A DNA stretch of 64,000 nucleotides from Ariolimax columbianus (lineage: Eukaryota; Mollusca; Gastropoda; Stylommatophora; Arionidae). The position numbers were made by a program, and so were the translations under genes. Of the stretch, positions 1-11,839 are shown in pieces. The notes below the pieces were generated by a model. That model was given only the letters and a program-made list of their open reading frames with translations. It had not been told where the DNA came from and did not search any database. The stretch covers positions 119,598,264 through 119,662,263 of the forward strand of contig JAVGWX010000003.1 of the NCBI GenBank assembly GCA_036924085.1, in the 5' to 3' direction. How positions within the stretch are numbered: the stretch's first letter is position 1; each line of letters begins with the position of its first letter.

Positions 1-290
1 ACATACATACATACATACATATACGCATGCATACATACATACATGCATACATACATACACGCATACATACATATATACACGCATACATACATACATACAT
101 ATATACACGCATACAAGCATACATTCACGTATACATACATACATACAACCATACATACATACACACACGCAAACACACAAACATACATGCAAACATACAT
201 ACATACATGCAAACATACATAGATACATACATACATACATACACACGCACACATACACACATACAAACATACATACACACACGTAAGTAT
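1..290. repeat. (CATA)n tetranucleotide microsatellite
   Basis: The window opens inside a long degenerate CATA/TACA array with scattered GCAT, ACAC and ATAT variants. The open frames here on both strands are only the repeat read as codons (Tyr-Ile-His on one strand, Cys-Met-Tyr-Val on the other). The left edge is outside the window. Confidence 0.95.
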
Positions 291-1226
291 TCGAGAGCTG
301 AAACTGAAAAGCTTGATTTTTTTCTCTTCAGAATGTATTCTGAAAAAGTTACACACACGTGTATCATTTGTCCACGTAGTCGCCATATTGTTTTTCTCAC
401 AAGTCTCCCGACATCCTTTAATCACATGAACATACTAGAAAAAAACGTCTTTATGTCACATCTGTAGATCTTATACACCATCTGATGCAGCTCTGTATCG
501 GATCTCAAAATCTTTCCTCTTAGAGTTTGTTAATGGTTCAAAGATATAGTTATATAGTATAACTCGGAAAAATCTGGCAAAGATGGCGCCGTAACTGGCT
601 GCGAGTCTACATTTCTCTACTGTTTTTGATCATTATGGATGCCGCCAGACCACGGATTTGCCTGGAATTCACACTAGTCGACGACTTACACTTGTGTTCA
701 CGGATACGTGGAGTTGTTTTCCGTCTGGACTTGTTATTTCGTTCTTTTTTTTGTGATTTTTTCCATCCGTTTATCCTGGTCTGGACGCCGGCTGAATGGC
801 GCTACGCTTAAACTAGTTATACCTGTGTCGTATCTCACGGGTTAGTTCTGCCGGTTCACCTTCACGAATTTGGCGTGTGGGAATTTTAGATGCTACTATG
901 ATGAACTGAATACAGCTGGGGAGAGATGCCAGACTCACCCAAACGCTGAGTGTTGTCCATACGACCTCTTGTGGTTATCGAAAAGGCCCGACAAACTGCG
1001 TTAGATGCCTTCCCACCTTTCTACCCCGCGGGTTACATGTTTACGGAAAGGCTTCGGTGGTAACCCTGAGGCAAAATCTGCATCCTATGCTATCTCCAGT
1101 CGTCTCGATGAATGTCTTGCCACTGGCGAAAGGTAGCTTAGGCTCTGTGAGTGAGGTTGACAAAAGGCGCAGTTTCTTCCTCACTTTAATCCAAATCTCC
1201 GCGCAAGTCACCCGTTTCAGCGGACA
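291..1226. other. Upstream flank, no recognisable gene
   Basis: From about 560 to 1430 the DNA is more GC-rich than its surroundings, with GGCGCC and GGCGCTACG stretches. It could be the 5' untranslated part of a LINE or an older gene remnant. No domain is recognisable in any frame and no splice-bounded exon is evident. Confidence 0.4.
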
Positions 1227-1380
1227 CAGCAAGAGATACGACTGTCCACACGGCTGAACAAAGAGAGTGGTCTTCATCTCTTGTGATGGACAAACTATCA
1301 ACACAGCAAGAGATACGACTGTCCACACGGCTGAACAAAGAGAGTGGTCTTCATCACTTGTGATGGACAAACTATCAATA
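1227..1380. repeat. 77-bp direct tandem duplication
   Basis: The block starting CAGCAAGAGATACGACTG at 1227 is repeated at 1304 with one visible difference (CATCTCTTG against CATCACTTG). The near identity suggests a recent duplication. Confidence 0.9.
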
Positions 1381-2339
1381 ACTCGGAACGCGGTCTGACA
1401 CGTACTTCGGATGAGGAAGACGCTCATAGTTCAGATTGTAACCGTTACACGGACAGTATGTGAGCCGAACATTGGCATTTTGCAATGAGACACATGCACT
1501 CAGAAGTCCGTGTCGAATGAAATTAATTATGGATAAAAAAAAAATCATCCTTTAGAAAATCTGATTACGAGGAAATGGTGTCAGTGTTCCCGATGAGCAT
1601 ATAGCTCTCTAAAATAACGCATCGTTCATCCGAAAAGTGAGTCTCCATAAAGCGGGATGCAGATGTCTGCCTGCAGAAATTGTTTAGTTCTGGTAAGGAG
1701 GAATGACGCAATTTCTTACTCGCTGTCTTGGCTCTGGCAAGTAATTGTAAACCCAGGCTCCATCTTCATTACGAAACCGGCATAAACATCAACGATAAAC
1801 ATCAACGCGTCGCTGTATCAATTCTGGAGTCAACTCCTGTGACATCTACATTGTACACAATGTGTGGTATTTGAGCACATCACGGATGACGTAATATACC
1901 TCGACTGATGTTCAGATGTGCGGCTATTTCATTCAACATGTCTCCGCCATTTTCTATCATGATGTTGCATTGGATTCTCCTTCCACAACTCGATATGCCT
2001 GGTCTGGTCGAACATTGCCACTTCAGAACATCTGATTCCGTTCAAACGCTTGCTAGAGTGCCAATGCATGCATCATCTTACTGAACCTTAATTTGTTGAT
2101 GAATTTGAAAGGTTTCAAGCTTTCACTGTTCACAATTTAAATGGATAACAGAATGCTGCAATTGTTTGGGTACAAATTACTAGTGGTGGGGCCATCTTTA
2201 ATCAGCTAATATGACGTATTGTTGCCGATCTGCGCGAGATGCCGCATGCAAGACGCAAGACACTCTTGAAGTCCTTAGTAGTGATAATGCTTTCTTGCAC
2301 GGCAATTCCATGGTGTTTCAAGTTTATATCGCAATGGTG

Positions 2340-2340
<1 letters not shown>
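1381..2340. other. Unannotated flank
   Basis: Mixed-composition DNA with no long open frame and no repeat structure I can define. No feature supported. Confidence 0.4.
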
Positions 2341-2401
<61 letters not shown>

Positions 2402-2441
2402 CATGTATATACCAACAGATGGAACACATATACACATACAC

Positions 2442-2487
<46 letters not shown>

Positions 2488-2516
2488 GCAGAGGGTGAAG
2501 TGTGGGGGGGGGGGTG
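2341..2516. repeat. Compound microsatellite (TA)n - (GA)n - poly(G)
   Basis: About 27 TA units are followed by a short CACATA-rich bridge, then an (GA)n run from 2456 and a G9-G10 run near 2505. The adjoining purine-only tracts are of the type that can form triplex or G-quadruplex DNA. Confidence 0.95.
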
Positions 2517-2934
2517 GATGATGGAAAAGACAGTATTTTATTTACTCTCATAAATTGAAAGTAGATTAAAAGAAATTATTACATAATTATGCGTTTCCAT
2601 TAACAAACAATGCCAACGAATTATCTAATTGGTAAAGTTGATATCAACTAAAATATGAAAGGATTCTAATTAAACGAACTGCAAAGTCTGATACTTCGAG
2701 TACTCAGTACCCACCACTCTCTACATCGAAGGTCGACTGTAATGGATCTCCGAAGTCCACTGTCGCTTACATCGATAGTACATCAGCCGTCTTATTCCTG
2801 TCTTTTTTATGTTACCCTCCCACTAATAGTGTTCTTTACAGGGCATTTGTGAAGACGGTACAGGGGATACAATGTACCCTAGCCTGGTGTACAAAAAAAA
2901 GCCAGGCGCCAAAGTTTAAACTGTAACGTTATTG

Positions 2935-3365
2935 CAGTATTACTTCCCTACTACTACTACTGCTGCTACTACTACTACCACTACAACTACTACTACTGCT
3001 ACATCTACTACTACTACAACTACTACTTGTATTGCTACTACTACCACTATTACTACTAATACTAGTTCTAGTACTACTTGTATTACCATTAATGCAAGTC
3101 TACTACTACTATTACTACTAATACTACTTCTAGTACTACTTGTATTACTGTTAATGCAAGTCTACTACTACTATTACTACTAATACTACTTCTAGTACTA
3201 CTTGTATTACTGTTAATGCAAGTCTACTACTACTATTACTACTAATTCTACTTCTAGTACTACTTGTATTACTGTTAATGCAAGTCTACTACTACTATTA
3301 CTACTAATACTACTTCTAGTACTACTTGTATTACGGTTAATGCAAGTCTAGTACTACTTACTGGT
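2935..3365. repeat. (CTA)n microsatellite grading into a ~63-bp minisatellite
   Basis: 2940-3060 is a degenerate ACT/CTA triplet array. From about 3060 a 62-63-bp unit containing GTATTACTGTTAATGCAAG recurs about five times. The unit is built of triplets, so long poly-Leu or poly-Thr frames appear by default and should not be read as genes. Confidence 0.9.
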
Positions 3366-5040
3366 GCAAGGCTCCGTGCAGGCCCCAACAATACTAGCAA
3401 TTTTATTTGCTCTGTTACTGAATCGTGCATTTGGAAACGCAAATTAAGAAGCTACGTTCACACTAGGTTGGATGTTCGTCTGTTTCACAATGTGGCTAAA
3501 GGACAAAATAAAAACTAGGGTGACCATCATCAGGGGCGTGTCTTTCGCTGACAATGATGCAAATGTTACCCAAAGTCAATAGAAACTTCAGAGATAGATG
3601 GATTGCTTTCACCAGGCGTGCAAAGATGTTGGCCTCACACTATGTCTTAACAAAACAAATTGAAATGGAGAACTGAAAATTAGTTTAGTAATCGAGAGAA
3701 GTAATCATAATGTACGTCTTGACATTGGATGTATCAAATCCGTTTTCATCTGAAAAAGGAAAATACATTATGTTACCAATAATCGCATCGCTTTGCCTAA
3801 AACATTTCCAAATTATACATATGATCAGGTATTCTTAGAAAACATACTGAGATTTTCAAGCCCCCAATAGAGAAGTACATAAAAGAGACTGACATGTTTG
3901 GAATCTACAGAAACAAACATTACATTGTTTTTCACGTATATTATATTGACACAAGACAGTCATTAGTTTCAAGACTAGCTCACTGAAGTCAAAGTCTTCA
4001 CTGATATTTGCTGACGGCAGAGATTCTGATGGGGAAGGACGTTAACATTTCTACAGGATCCCAAAACATGAAACACAATTTAGTCACATATAATGTTACC
4101 TTTCTTGTTGAGATCTAGAAAGGTAGCTCATGTCTGGGACATGAGTTAACACCGTGTTAAGACCGGCAATGAAAACTTAAGCTATGAAATGGTATCATCT
4201 TTTAAAGAGAATCATCGATGTTTTCCTCCTTTTGTCTTTTCTTTGTTGTGTGTCCCTGACGAAGGCCTTGAGGCGTAATGTGAGTCTCGTGCTGCTTTTG
4301 TCTGATGAGGTCACTGAGCTATAACTTGTATACGCTTTATCGCTTTCGTGTGAGACCTGGTCTGATTCGACATTTTCACGCGAAACAAATATGAAAAGCC
4401 ACGTAAGCTCTTTAAAAAAAAATGAAAAAGCTAAGCCTATGTACTTTTTAAAATACTTTTCACAAACAGTTATATCTTGTGATGATCTTTTCTGGATTGC
4501 TATACAGATTAATGTCTCGGTGTAAATTCTGCCTCCTTGTCTGTATTATAACATAATCAAAAGATGATCATATCAAATGTGTTTTTCTGCCGTATGATTC
4601 TCTTTTAAACAAATATTGATCATGGAGGAAATATACGAGCATAAAGTCTCAAATGTAGACAATCAACATTGCCCTCCACTTCAGCCTTCTCTCATCTTCC
4701 ATATCGTGTTCGCTCATACAGGCTACAACTCTTGGCATACAATAATAGTGCATTAGAACCCGATGACTAATGAAGAAGGAAATGAGATCCGAAGGAAACG
4801 TTATACGCCTTGATCAAATTCATCTCTGAGGGACTGGTTGTTTGTCTCTCCTGTTTGCCTTCAACCTTTCCCGTCAGTAATGTTTTCAGCTAATTGATAT
4901 GTCTTTTTACGTCACCAAAAGATCTTAGCTAATTGACTTTGATTTAGGTTATTAATTCTCTTTGCGTCCCTCATTTAATCAAAGAATTCCTGATTGGTAT
5001 TTTTTCCTTTATATTAGAGAAGTTCCAAATTATTCAAAAT
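3366..5040. other. Unannotated AT-rich flank
   Basis: No long open frame, no recognisable domain and no clear tandem structure. Probably old decayed repeats and unique DNA. Confidence 0.4.
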
Positions 5041-5044
5041 ATCC

Positions 5045-5270
5045 ACATTTAGAAGGTCTCCTTCCTCTTCTCAAAATTGTTGGTCAATGTCCATGTTTCT
5101 GCACCATACAGTAAAGATAAGTGTACATAACCCCTGATCATTATCATTTTGTATATGTGAGTGACATGTATTGAAGTAAAGGTATGACACATGTTGGTAA
5201 AAACAGATCTGACTAGCACTGTTCTCTTCTTGATTTCATTTCGCATCTTTCATCCTCTATTAAAATATTT
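5045..5270 (-). pseudogene. RTE-like LINE C-terminal fragment
   Basis: On the minus strand the translation contains SLLYGAETWTLTN, the signature just after the reverse transcriptase thumb of RTE-type non-LTR retrotransposons. Upstream residues in the same frame (VRSVFTNMCHT) are degenerate. Only about 65 codons survive with no start, and the fragment resembles the one at 39779-40290. It is a dead 5'- and 3'-truncated remnant. Confidence 0.7.
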
Positions 5271-5889
5271 CCATGAAAGGTAAAAAAAACCACATTTGAC
5301 CTGTTCTTGTGTTTGGTTTATTTGTATCTAAAGAGCAAATTTTTGTCTACCTTGCTATTTATCATACTGTTTGTTTTTTCAGTGTTAATCTCAAATCCAT
5401 ATGCCTATTTTGTGTTATCGACTTCAATCATAAATCAAAAGGATTTCTATAAGCTGCTGGTAGTTGTTTCCTATAAAGTACGTGGCTATGAAGCATCCCA
5501 AACTAACTTTATTTCACCTGGGAGGATAGCCTCAAAAGACTTTTCTCTGAAGAGCTGACGATTCCGTAGACCGACAAATACAACTTCCTAAGCCTTGGAA
5601 ATATACCACGAAGAAATACAATCTCTCACCAATTACACAATTCTTCATTAAATTCTAGTTTGATGTAGAAATGAAGGGGCCAAATTTTCTACAAGTTGTT
5701 GGTTAAGTACATCCATTTTCCCCAGTTCAAATGATTGTCGTCGAAGCCAAGGCCCTTCTTGTAATGGGAAGTCATGCCATCAAACTTACTATTTTTAAAA
5801 ATTTGCAGCTGTATTTTTTGTCGACGTTGAAGTAAATCCACATGGATATTATCTTCTAATAAACGTCATTGCTGTTAATCTCTTAATCT
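5271..5889. other. Unannotated stretch
   Basis: AT-rich DNA. The 83-codon frame at 5307-5558 has no recognisable domain and I regard it as chance. Confidence 0.35.
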
Positions 5890-6164
5890 CTGAATCCTAG
5901 AATTCAATCAGGGATGTGTGTCTGATGCCCGGTAGCCAAATGTTGAGTAAACTCATTTCGGTCTTTTGTCTTGATGTACCATGTACCAGGGTCTCCATTA
6001 TACCATCTCTCGGCCTCAGCATCAGTCGCCCGCGAGGGCGGCTAAAGTTTTATGGCCACCACGACGTCATTCTATGTCCACTTGTTATCCGACCAGCGCA
6101 CAACATGGCCTGCTCATCTGTATTTGTGAAAGCGCGATATCAATGATGTCAGAGAAGGAAGTTC
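5890..6164 (-). pseudogene. RTE-like LINE remnant, 3' half (split by the LINE at 6165-8291)
   Basis: Minus-strand reading gives AGHVVRWSDNKWT and then KTKDRNEF, the C-terminal zinc-finger/arginine-rich tail pattern of RTE-type elements. The matching upstream half is at 8304-8510. The two halves are separated by another LINE flanked by AGAAGGAAGTTC on both sides, so this copy was interrupted after it had inserted. It carries stops and slips and is not functional. Confidence 0.7.
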
Positions 6165-6199
6165 TTCTTCTTCTTCTTCTTCTTCTTCTTCGTACGCAG

Positions 6200-7625
6200 T
6201 CAGACAGTAACCATTATTTTTTCGAAAAAAGCGGAGGTCATCCTGAGGCTGTCGACACTGCCATAGAGCTTATCTTGTGGTTCCACTGGTGATGGCCACA
6301 TCTGCTCTCTCTGATCCTCGTATGTCTGGCAGTTCTGCAGCAGATGCTCAGAGGTCATTTTCTCGGTACCACACGGGCATTCTTCGGTACCACCTATCTT
6401 CAATTTGTTGAATAGGTGGTACCTCAGTCTATTGTGGCCAGTGCGAAGTCTGAAGACAACGACCTGCTCTCTTCTGTTCCACCTGTAATAGGCATCGTTT
6501 TTGGTGTAACCAGTATGTTCGGTTTCCCATTTGGTCATGTATCTGGCTTTGATAAGCCGTTTTGACTCTTCGTACGTCATACTAGTATCTATTTGTGGTA
6601 GTCTTGCGCCTTCTTTTGCCAGTCTGTCTGCCTCCTCGTTGCCTTGGATGTTGCAGTGTGATGGGACCCACTGTACCACTACCCTTTTTGGTGCGGACTG
6701 CTGGCACAGTTTGCAGAGTGCTGCTCTTAAGTCATTAAGCTCAGTGTTTTTCTGGCTTTTTAGCGCTGTGACTACGGCGAGAGCATCTGTAAGCAGGACT
6801 ATATGGCTTTCATTTTCTTTATGTGTCACCATTTCTTCCACTGCCGCCCTCAGTGCCTCTGCCTCCGCTCTGAAATTGCTTGTGTACTTACCAGTAGCGA
6901 ATGACAGTGTTATTTTTCTACCATTTGGTAGGTTCAGGAATGCTCCTGCCCCTCCGTTCTGTGAAGTGTTTTGTTACAGAACCGTCGGTGTATGCATGGA
7001 TCCAGTCCATGCTTGGGTAGTTTTTCGATATAAAGCTTAGGGTAGTATCTCTCCTTTCTTTTTTAGTCTGGCCGTTTTTGTTTCCAATACCTGGTATATT
7101 TTCTACCACCTCTGGAAATATATCCTGCCTCCAGGTAGGTTTTCGTACAGTAGTGATGAGTTTTGGTGTTGTTAGTACGTTTATGGGATCTTCGTGCATC
7201 TTTGCTTTGGCTATTTCTGCAAAGTTTCTCCGCTTTAGTTTCCCATTTTCCAAATTGTTTAGTCTCTGGTGCATTGGATGGTCGGTCAGTCTTCGGAGTT
7301 TCTCTGACTGCAGCTGGGCTCTGCAGTCTCTTCTATCGGTCATGGATTGCAGTTTTGTAATCTTTTCAAGTTCTACAATTGGCGTTGACTTTATGCCTCC
7401 TGTTATAACTCTCATGGCTTGGTTTTGAAGTTTGCTAACTTTATCGAAGTTCGCCTTCGCTGCTGTTGTCCATGCCGCAATGCCATACTCGAGAACTGGT
7501 CTCACTCTTCCAGTGTACCGTTTCTTTAGTATACTTTCGTCTGCTCCCCGGCTTGTGCTAGCTAGTTTCCTCATGATTGCCATTTTCTGGCTCTCATTCG
7601 GTGTCTCTCGATCTGACTTTTCCAT
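6200..7625 (-). pseudogene. RT thumb/linker and RNase H domain of family B LINE
   Basis: The thumb begins in a frame ending at 6918 (GRVRPVLEYGIAAWTTAA) and runs to AYTDGSVTK, which holds the first RNase H aspartate. A one-base slip near 6960 moves the rest into the next frame: AEAEALRAAV (catalytic Glu), LLTDALAVV (Asp), then VPSHCNIQGNEEADRLAK (His and final Asp). The C-terminal tail has a Cys/His cluster (CPCGTEKMTSEHLLQNC) resembling the terminal zinc knuckle common in these LINEs. RNase H would remove RNA from the cDNA hybrid during target-primed reverse transcription. All catalytic residues are visible, but the two frameshifts prevent a full-length product. Confidence 0.9.
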
Positions 7626-8290
7626 GTCATGCGCCGATCAAATGTGACTCCCAGATAGTTTGGGTTGTCGTTTGGCTGCAGCAATTTGCCATTTAGACTT
7701 AATTTGGTGTTTTGGGGTTTGATTGAAAGCGAGAATATTGTGCATGTGGTTTTCTCCTCGTTTATTTTGACCAGCCATGAGTTCGCCCACTCTTCCAGCG
7801 ATGTTTGGGCCTGCTGCATCCGATTTCTTGCTATGGTGAGATTCTTTTCAGAGGTCCACATAGCCAGATCGTCTGCAAACATTGAGCTATGGACTGTTCT
7901 TGGTATATTCTCTGTAATGTCGTATATATATACCAGGAAGAGTGTGGGTGACAGTACTCCCCCTTGGGGTACTCCCTGCTCGAGTGTCACCTTTTTGCTC
8001 ATCTGCCCTTGTACTTGGACTCTGGCCGTTCTTTGTTTGAGGAAGTGGTTGATCCACTTATACATTCTCCCACAAACTTCACTTCTCCTTAGCTTGACTC
8101 TAAGTCCATCTTTCCAGACTTTGTCAAATGCCTTTTCCAGGTCCACCCAAACCGCTACTGTGTGTTTCTGTGCCTGGTAGGCATCTTCTATTTCCTGGGC
8201 TAGTAAGATGACCTGGTCCTCAGGGGATCTGTGCTGTCTAAAGCCGGCTTGCTGTGGAATTAGCATTCGTTTTTCTTCCAGATGCCACAT
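7571..8290 (-). pseudogene. Reverse transcriptase domain of family B LINE
   Basis: The 239-residue frame is a non-LTR reverse transcriptase starting just before motif 3. Visible motifs: VDLEKAFDKVW (first catalytic Asp), QGVPQGGVLSPTLF (the non-LTR signature), FADDLAMW (the catalytic Asp pair), INEEKTTC (conserved Lys) and NYLGVTFD (thumb start). All catalytic aspartates are present, so this part decayed little. The upstream fingers, endonuclease and ORF1 are absent through 5' truncation at 8291. The reading frame slips at about 7600, where the thumb continues in another frame. Confidence 0.93.
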
Positions 8291-8303
8291 CAGAAGGAAG
8301 TTC

Positions 8304-8510
8304 GACGTCTGATCTCTGCTTTGCGGATTGAGTCCCGTATGGAGATCTTCAATGTTCTTCGCTGCATCGCTCGTAGGGTAACGCGGAGTCTATCTTCATC
8401 AACTTTCAGTAGGTTCCCCACCTCGCAGCTATATGCCATGGCTAGAATAACCACACCGTTGAAGGTGTGAGCCTTAGCGTTCATGTTTCGCATCTGTTAC
8501 AGTAAGGATT
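8304..8510 (-). pseudogene. RTE-like LINE remnant, 5' half (split by the LINE at 6165-8291)
   Basis: Minus-strand reading contains RAMQRRTLKISIRDSIR and then IRRRTSF, matching the region after the RT domain of RTE-type elements (mixed Arg/Lys, then an R-N/K-E/A-I-R-R motif). If the younger LINE and one copy of its target duplication are set aside, it runs on into 5890-6164. It has no start, RT domain or 3' end of its own. Confidence 0.7.
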
Positions 8511-9589
8511 TAATACAGTTGAAGCTGAGATAGCCCGCTGTTATCCTTCATGTGATCTCTCGATTTATTGAATGGAAGTTCGTGATCTCTAGCTCCAAGT
8601 AAATATACGAATTTGCATTTTCGACTGCATTGCTCCAGTCTGTATCCCATAAGCTCTGCTTTACTTTTGGGCAATTCCATATCTCAGACTATATCATTCA
8701 ATTTGCTCTCGGTAAATGTATGTGGCTGTACAAGCATGTGAATTGGCATTAAATTAGCATATATGTTAATGTATATGCGTTCATACATGACAGATGGTCC
8801 CTATCCTTACTTTTATCTTCATCATCCAGAGTATACTAATCTGACGGGTCCTGAACAAGTAGACATTCCCCATGAAGATTGATACACAACGTCTGAACAT
8901 ATCAGATCTCGTGTATCGTTGTCATATTTCCGTTTTCTCTCCGATAGGACCAGACGTTCAATATTACAGTTAAACTACTCAAAAGATGTCTGCGTGAAGG
9001 TATTTATCTATTTGTGTAAAGAATATTTATGTGGCACTGTGTTTTACAGAATATGGTTGCCATCCCAATCCACAGTCATTATTATAGATTACACAATAAA
9101 TAGTATTTAGTTTTAACTATTTATATTGTTTAAAAACCATTTCCTACATAATGCAGACTGATTTTTGCCCACTTGTATCTATATCCATTTGGAAAAAAAT
9201 CTATGGGCTCTGAGATTCTAGAGCATCCTTATTGTGTGTAGACTGTGCCAACGTACCGTATCATATTTTTCCCGTGCAATCTTTGAGAGGGCATACTTTG
9301 TCTTTCGTACTTTGTTTATTTCTAACATAAGAAAAGAAGTTCTTGCTATCAATCTTGATCTTTTAAGCAAATTGGTTTTTTTACCTCGAGTTTTGCTGCT
9401 CCATTCATTTTGTGAGCTATGGTTTCCTTGTTTACATATGTTTAATGTTTCTTCGATTTTCCTGCCTCTATATACTTTATCCCTACTTTATTTTCAGCTC
9501 TTACACATTTAATTGCATATATAGTTATCCACTTTTTTAGTTTGGGGTTTACCGTCCAACATAGAACAACAACCTTTTTTATATTATCT
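8511..9589. other. Unannotated AT-rich flank
   Basis: Small open frames (8919-9110, 9234-9512) show no domain and no coding signature. Nothing else is supported. Confidence 0.4.
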
Positions 9590-9760
9590 AGAATTGTTTG
9601 GAAACTACTACATGTTTTGTATGAAAGATACTTTCATTTACTAAATGTTTTGTAGAAGATATCTTACAGCTACTATATGCTCTGTAAAAGATACCTTGCA
9701 GTTACAATATGTTTTGCAACAGAGATGCTTTCAGTTACGATATGTATAGACGTCTGTCAC
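9590..9760. repeat. Degenerate ~42-bp minisatellite, about 4 copies
   Basis: A unit of the type ACTACATGTTTTGTATGAAA followed by GATA-C-TT-CAGTTAC recurs about four times with substitutions. A C10 run follows at 9927-9936, separate from the array. Confidence 0.7.
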
Positions 9761-10039
9761 CAGCTGTTTCTGTCACATTTGTACTTCACGCTAAACATCT
9801 TCATCATTCGTGAAAAGTCATCTGCGAAGGTTGGGTCATGCATTATGCTGTAGACTAAACCATATGAACACCCTATTGCAGTTGTAACAGTGTATATCGT
9901 TACTCGCCTGTCAGCTTAAATTACCCCCCCCCCCCAACCCGTAGAACATATGCATGTGTTGCAAAATAGTCTGGACGACCAGGTTGGGGCTTTGTCGGCA
10001 ATTTTTGAGCGTTCTAGATAAAATGTATTGACACAGTGA

Positions 10040-10505
10040 TAACTTAACTTAACTTATCGTCTGTATACTAGTTTAGAAAACTCGAGAGAAAACTATCTCT
10101 ACCAGTTTCTTTTAAATTCATTTGATTAAAATACATATGCCCATCCAATCTATTCTTAAATGCATTAATTGACTCTGTCTCCACACTTTCCTGTGTCAAT
10201 GTATTCCAAGCATTCATCATTCTCTGACTAACAAATAATTCCTAATATCTAATGTGGACCTGTCTTCAATTAATTTGTAACTATCCCCTCTTGTTCTTAT
10301 AGGTGGTTGTATTTTTTTTTAAATTGTTGTATTTAAAATTATCCTTACCGTTCATTTTCTTATAAACAAGTATTAAGTTACATCGTATTCTTCTCTTTTC
10401 TAGACACTGTAGGCCGGTTTTTTTCTGAGTCTCTTTTCATAACTGTAATTCTGGAATCCCACTATTTATTTGTATTGCTGTTCTTTGTATCCTTTCCAGC
10501 ATGTT
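10040..10505 (-). mobile_element. CR1-like LINE 3' end (5'-truncated)
   Basis: Matches, in the same orientation, the block at 44830-45385 and, inverted, 27500-27840. Shared pieces include CCAATCTATTCTTAAATGCA, ATGTATTCCAAGCATTCA and TTCCTAATATCTAATGT. The 3' terminus carries the family's tandem tail (TTAAG repeats, seen here as ACTTAACTTAACTTA), as expected for CR1 elements, which end in short tandem repeats rather than poly(A). Only the last part of the RT ORF and the 3'UTR remain. Confidence 0.85.
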
Positions 10506-10508
10506 TAC

Positions 10509-10680
10509 GAGGGGCGTTCAAGTCAAACCGGGAATATTTTTTGTAAGGACAAAAAAGTTGGGTTTTTTTTCAAGTTGTCAAAATGCCATTTATGTTTCAC
10601 TATAATCTCCTGCAACGTTTATGCACTTATACCAACACTCTAGCAGTGAAGAGCTGCTAAAGATGGGGATGCTGGAGCAG
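10509..10680. mobile_element. Mariner-type terminal fragment
   Basis: Begins CGAGGGGCGTTCAAGTCAAA, the terminal inverted repeat also seen at the ends of the mariner at 35431-37116. It sits directly after a TA in the CR1-like sequence, as expected for TA-targeted insertion. No transposase coding or opposite terminus is visible, so only one tip survives. Confidence 0.65.
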
Positions 10681-10689
10681 AACACCCAC

Positions 10690-11745
10690 TGGAAGTCAAA
10701 GTATCACAATACTCTCTCTATCCACATGGATGAGCAAACCATAAAATAAATTCGAGGACGATTCTCGTGTCGTGGAGCTCACCACATGATGATAAATCTC
10801 GATAAATCTAAAAATGTTAGCTCATAATAAAGGTGTTTAATTACTGTCTCAAGCAGGATGTGCTGTTATTGGCATTAACCATTGCCCGGCTAGGATGTCT
10901 CTGTGTAGGACAGATACACGAATATGCTCACTTCCACGCTGAGATCATGTAGTAGGAAATGACTAACCGTGCTGTCTATCCTCGGTAGGATTGAAGACTC
11001 TCTAACTCATGGGTTTTTTTCTGCATAGTATGCCATTCACACAGATCCAAAGCCTGCTGAAGGTGAAGTACGTGGCTGACATTAAACGAAAACCAGAAAC
11101 AATACTCCATATACGATACCGAATATAATAGTGAATAATTCATTTATCCGGCAGTCGAATGAAGAAGAAAATTATAGAGAATAAGAACCATTAACCCTAC
11201 AGAAGAATTTAGTTGTCTTTGATGTGTGTACAAGTTGAACTTTGCGTCAGTAAACTACTGCTATTAACACTTGACACTAATTGTAAAGACAAACCTCAAA
11301 ATGTTACAGATCGTGGCTGGAAAAATTCGAGCTGTCACTCTCTAATTTTGTTAGATGTGTATTTTCAGTCATTGATAGCATCGATTACTTGACAAGCGAG
11401 CACTTTTGAACACAGAAATGTTTGTTTTTGGTCATTAATTTTGGTCGTCGAAAATAGCTGATTGAAAATATTGACGATTTGTATGGCAGATGATACCTGT
11501 GTTCGATAGGACAAATACGGTTTTAAGGTCTCGAGTTATTCAACACTTCTACCTGTTTGTGGCCCGTTAACTTTGCTGGAGTGGATCATGTAAGAATGTT
11601 TGAGGGACAAAGGCATGAATAGGACACTGTCACACTGAAAATATGTCGAGAGAGGTGTGCTATAATTCCATCTAGGTTAGACGACTACAATTCAAGAAAT
11701 GTTACATCCCACCATTACATGGAGAGTAGCTTTCTGGGTTTAAAA
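10690..11745. other. Unannotated flank
   Basis: No recognisable domain, exon or tandem array. Possibly part of an older dispersed repeat. Confidence 0.35.
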
Positions 11746-11839
11746 GAAATCTCTATAAACAATGCACTTTATGTAAACTCTAAAAACGATATACTATGTG
11801 TAAGCTCTAGAAACAATTTAATATGTGTAAGCTCTAAAA
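11746..11839. repeat. 27-bp satellite, left segment
   Basis: Degenerate units of the form AAACAATACACTATGTGTAA then GCTCTAG. It ends in AAGCTCTAAAA at 11829-11839, which is duplicated at 12362-12372 on the other side of a LINE insertion. Confidence 0.85.

Larger units (their letters stand above)
6165..8291 (-). mobile_element. 5'-truncated LINE with reverse transcriptase and RNase H (family B, copy 1)
   Basis: This is a non-LTR retrotransposon in minus orientation. It ends at its 3' side in a (GAA)n tail, seen as TTC repeats at 6165-6191. The flanks carry a perfect 12-bp target-site duplication, AGAAGGAAGTTC, at 6153-6164 and 8292-8303, so both boundaries are exact and the 5' end is truncated inside the reverse transcriptase. 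Order on the minus strand: palm and fingers of the RT, a thumb and linker region, then RNase H. An RNase H domain fits the I/R1/LOA-type lineages of the Jockey superfamily; the exact clade is uncertain. Two frameshifts (near 7600 and near 6960) inactivate it. Shorter copies with the same 3' end lie at 46930-47518 and 50574-51219. Confidence 0.92.

Noticed and set aside
27..467. 146-codon frame at the left edge
   Set aside because: It is the CATA microsatellite read as Tyr-Ile-His codons plus a short unique tail.
1041..1427. Minus-strand 128-codon frame
   Set aside because: Spans a 77-bp tandem duplication and shows no domain; not enough to call a gene.
2932..3183. Thr/Leu-rich 83-codon frame
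   Set aside because: A product of the CTA triplet array, with no domain.
7665..8180. + strand 171-codon frame
   Set aside because: Shadow of the minus-strand reverse transcriptase.
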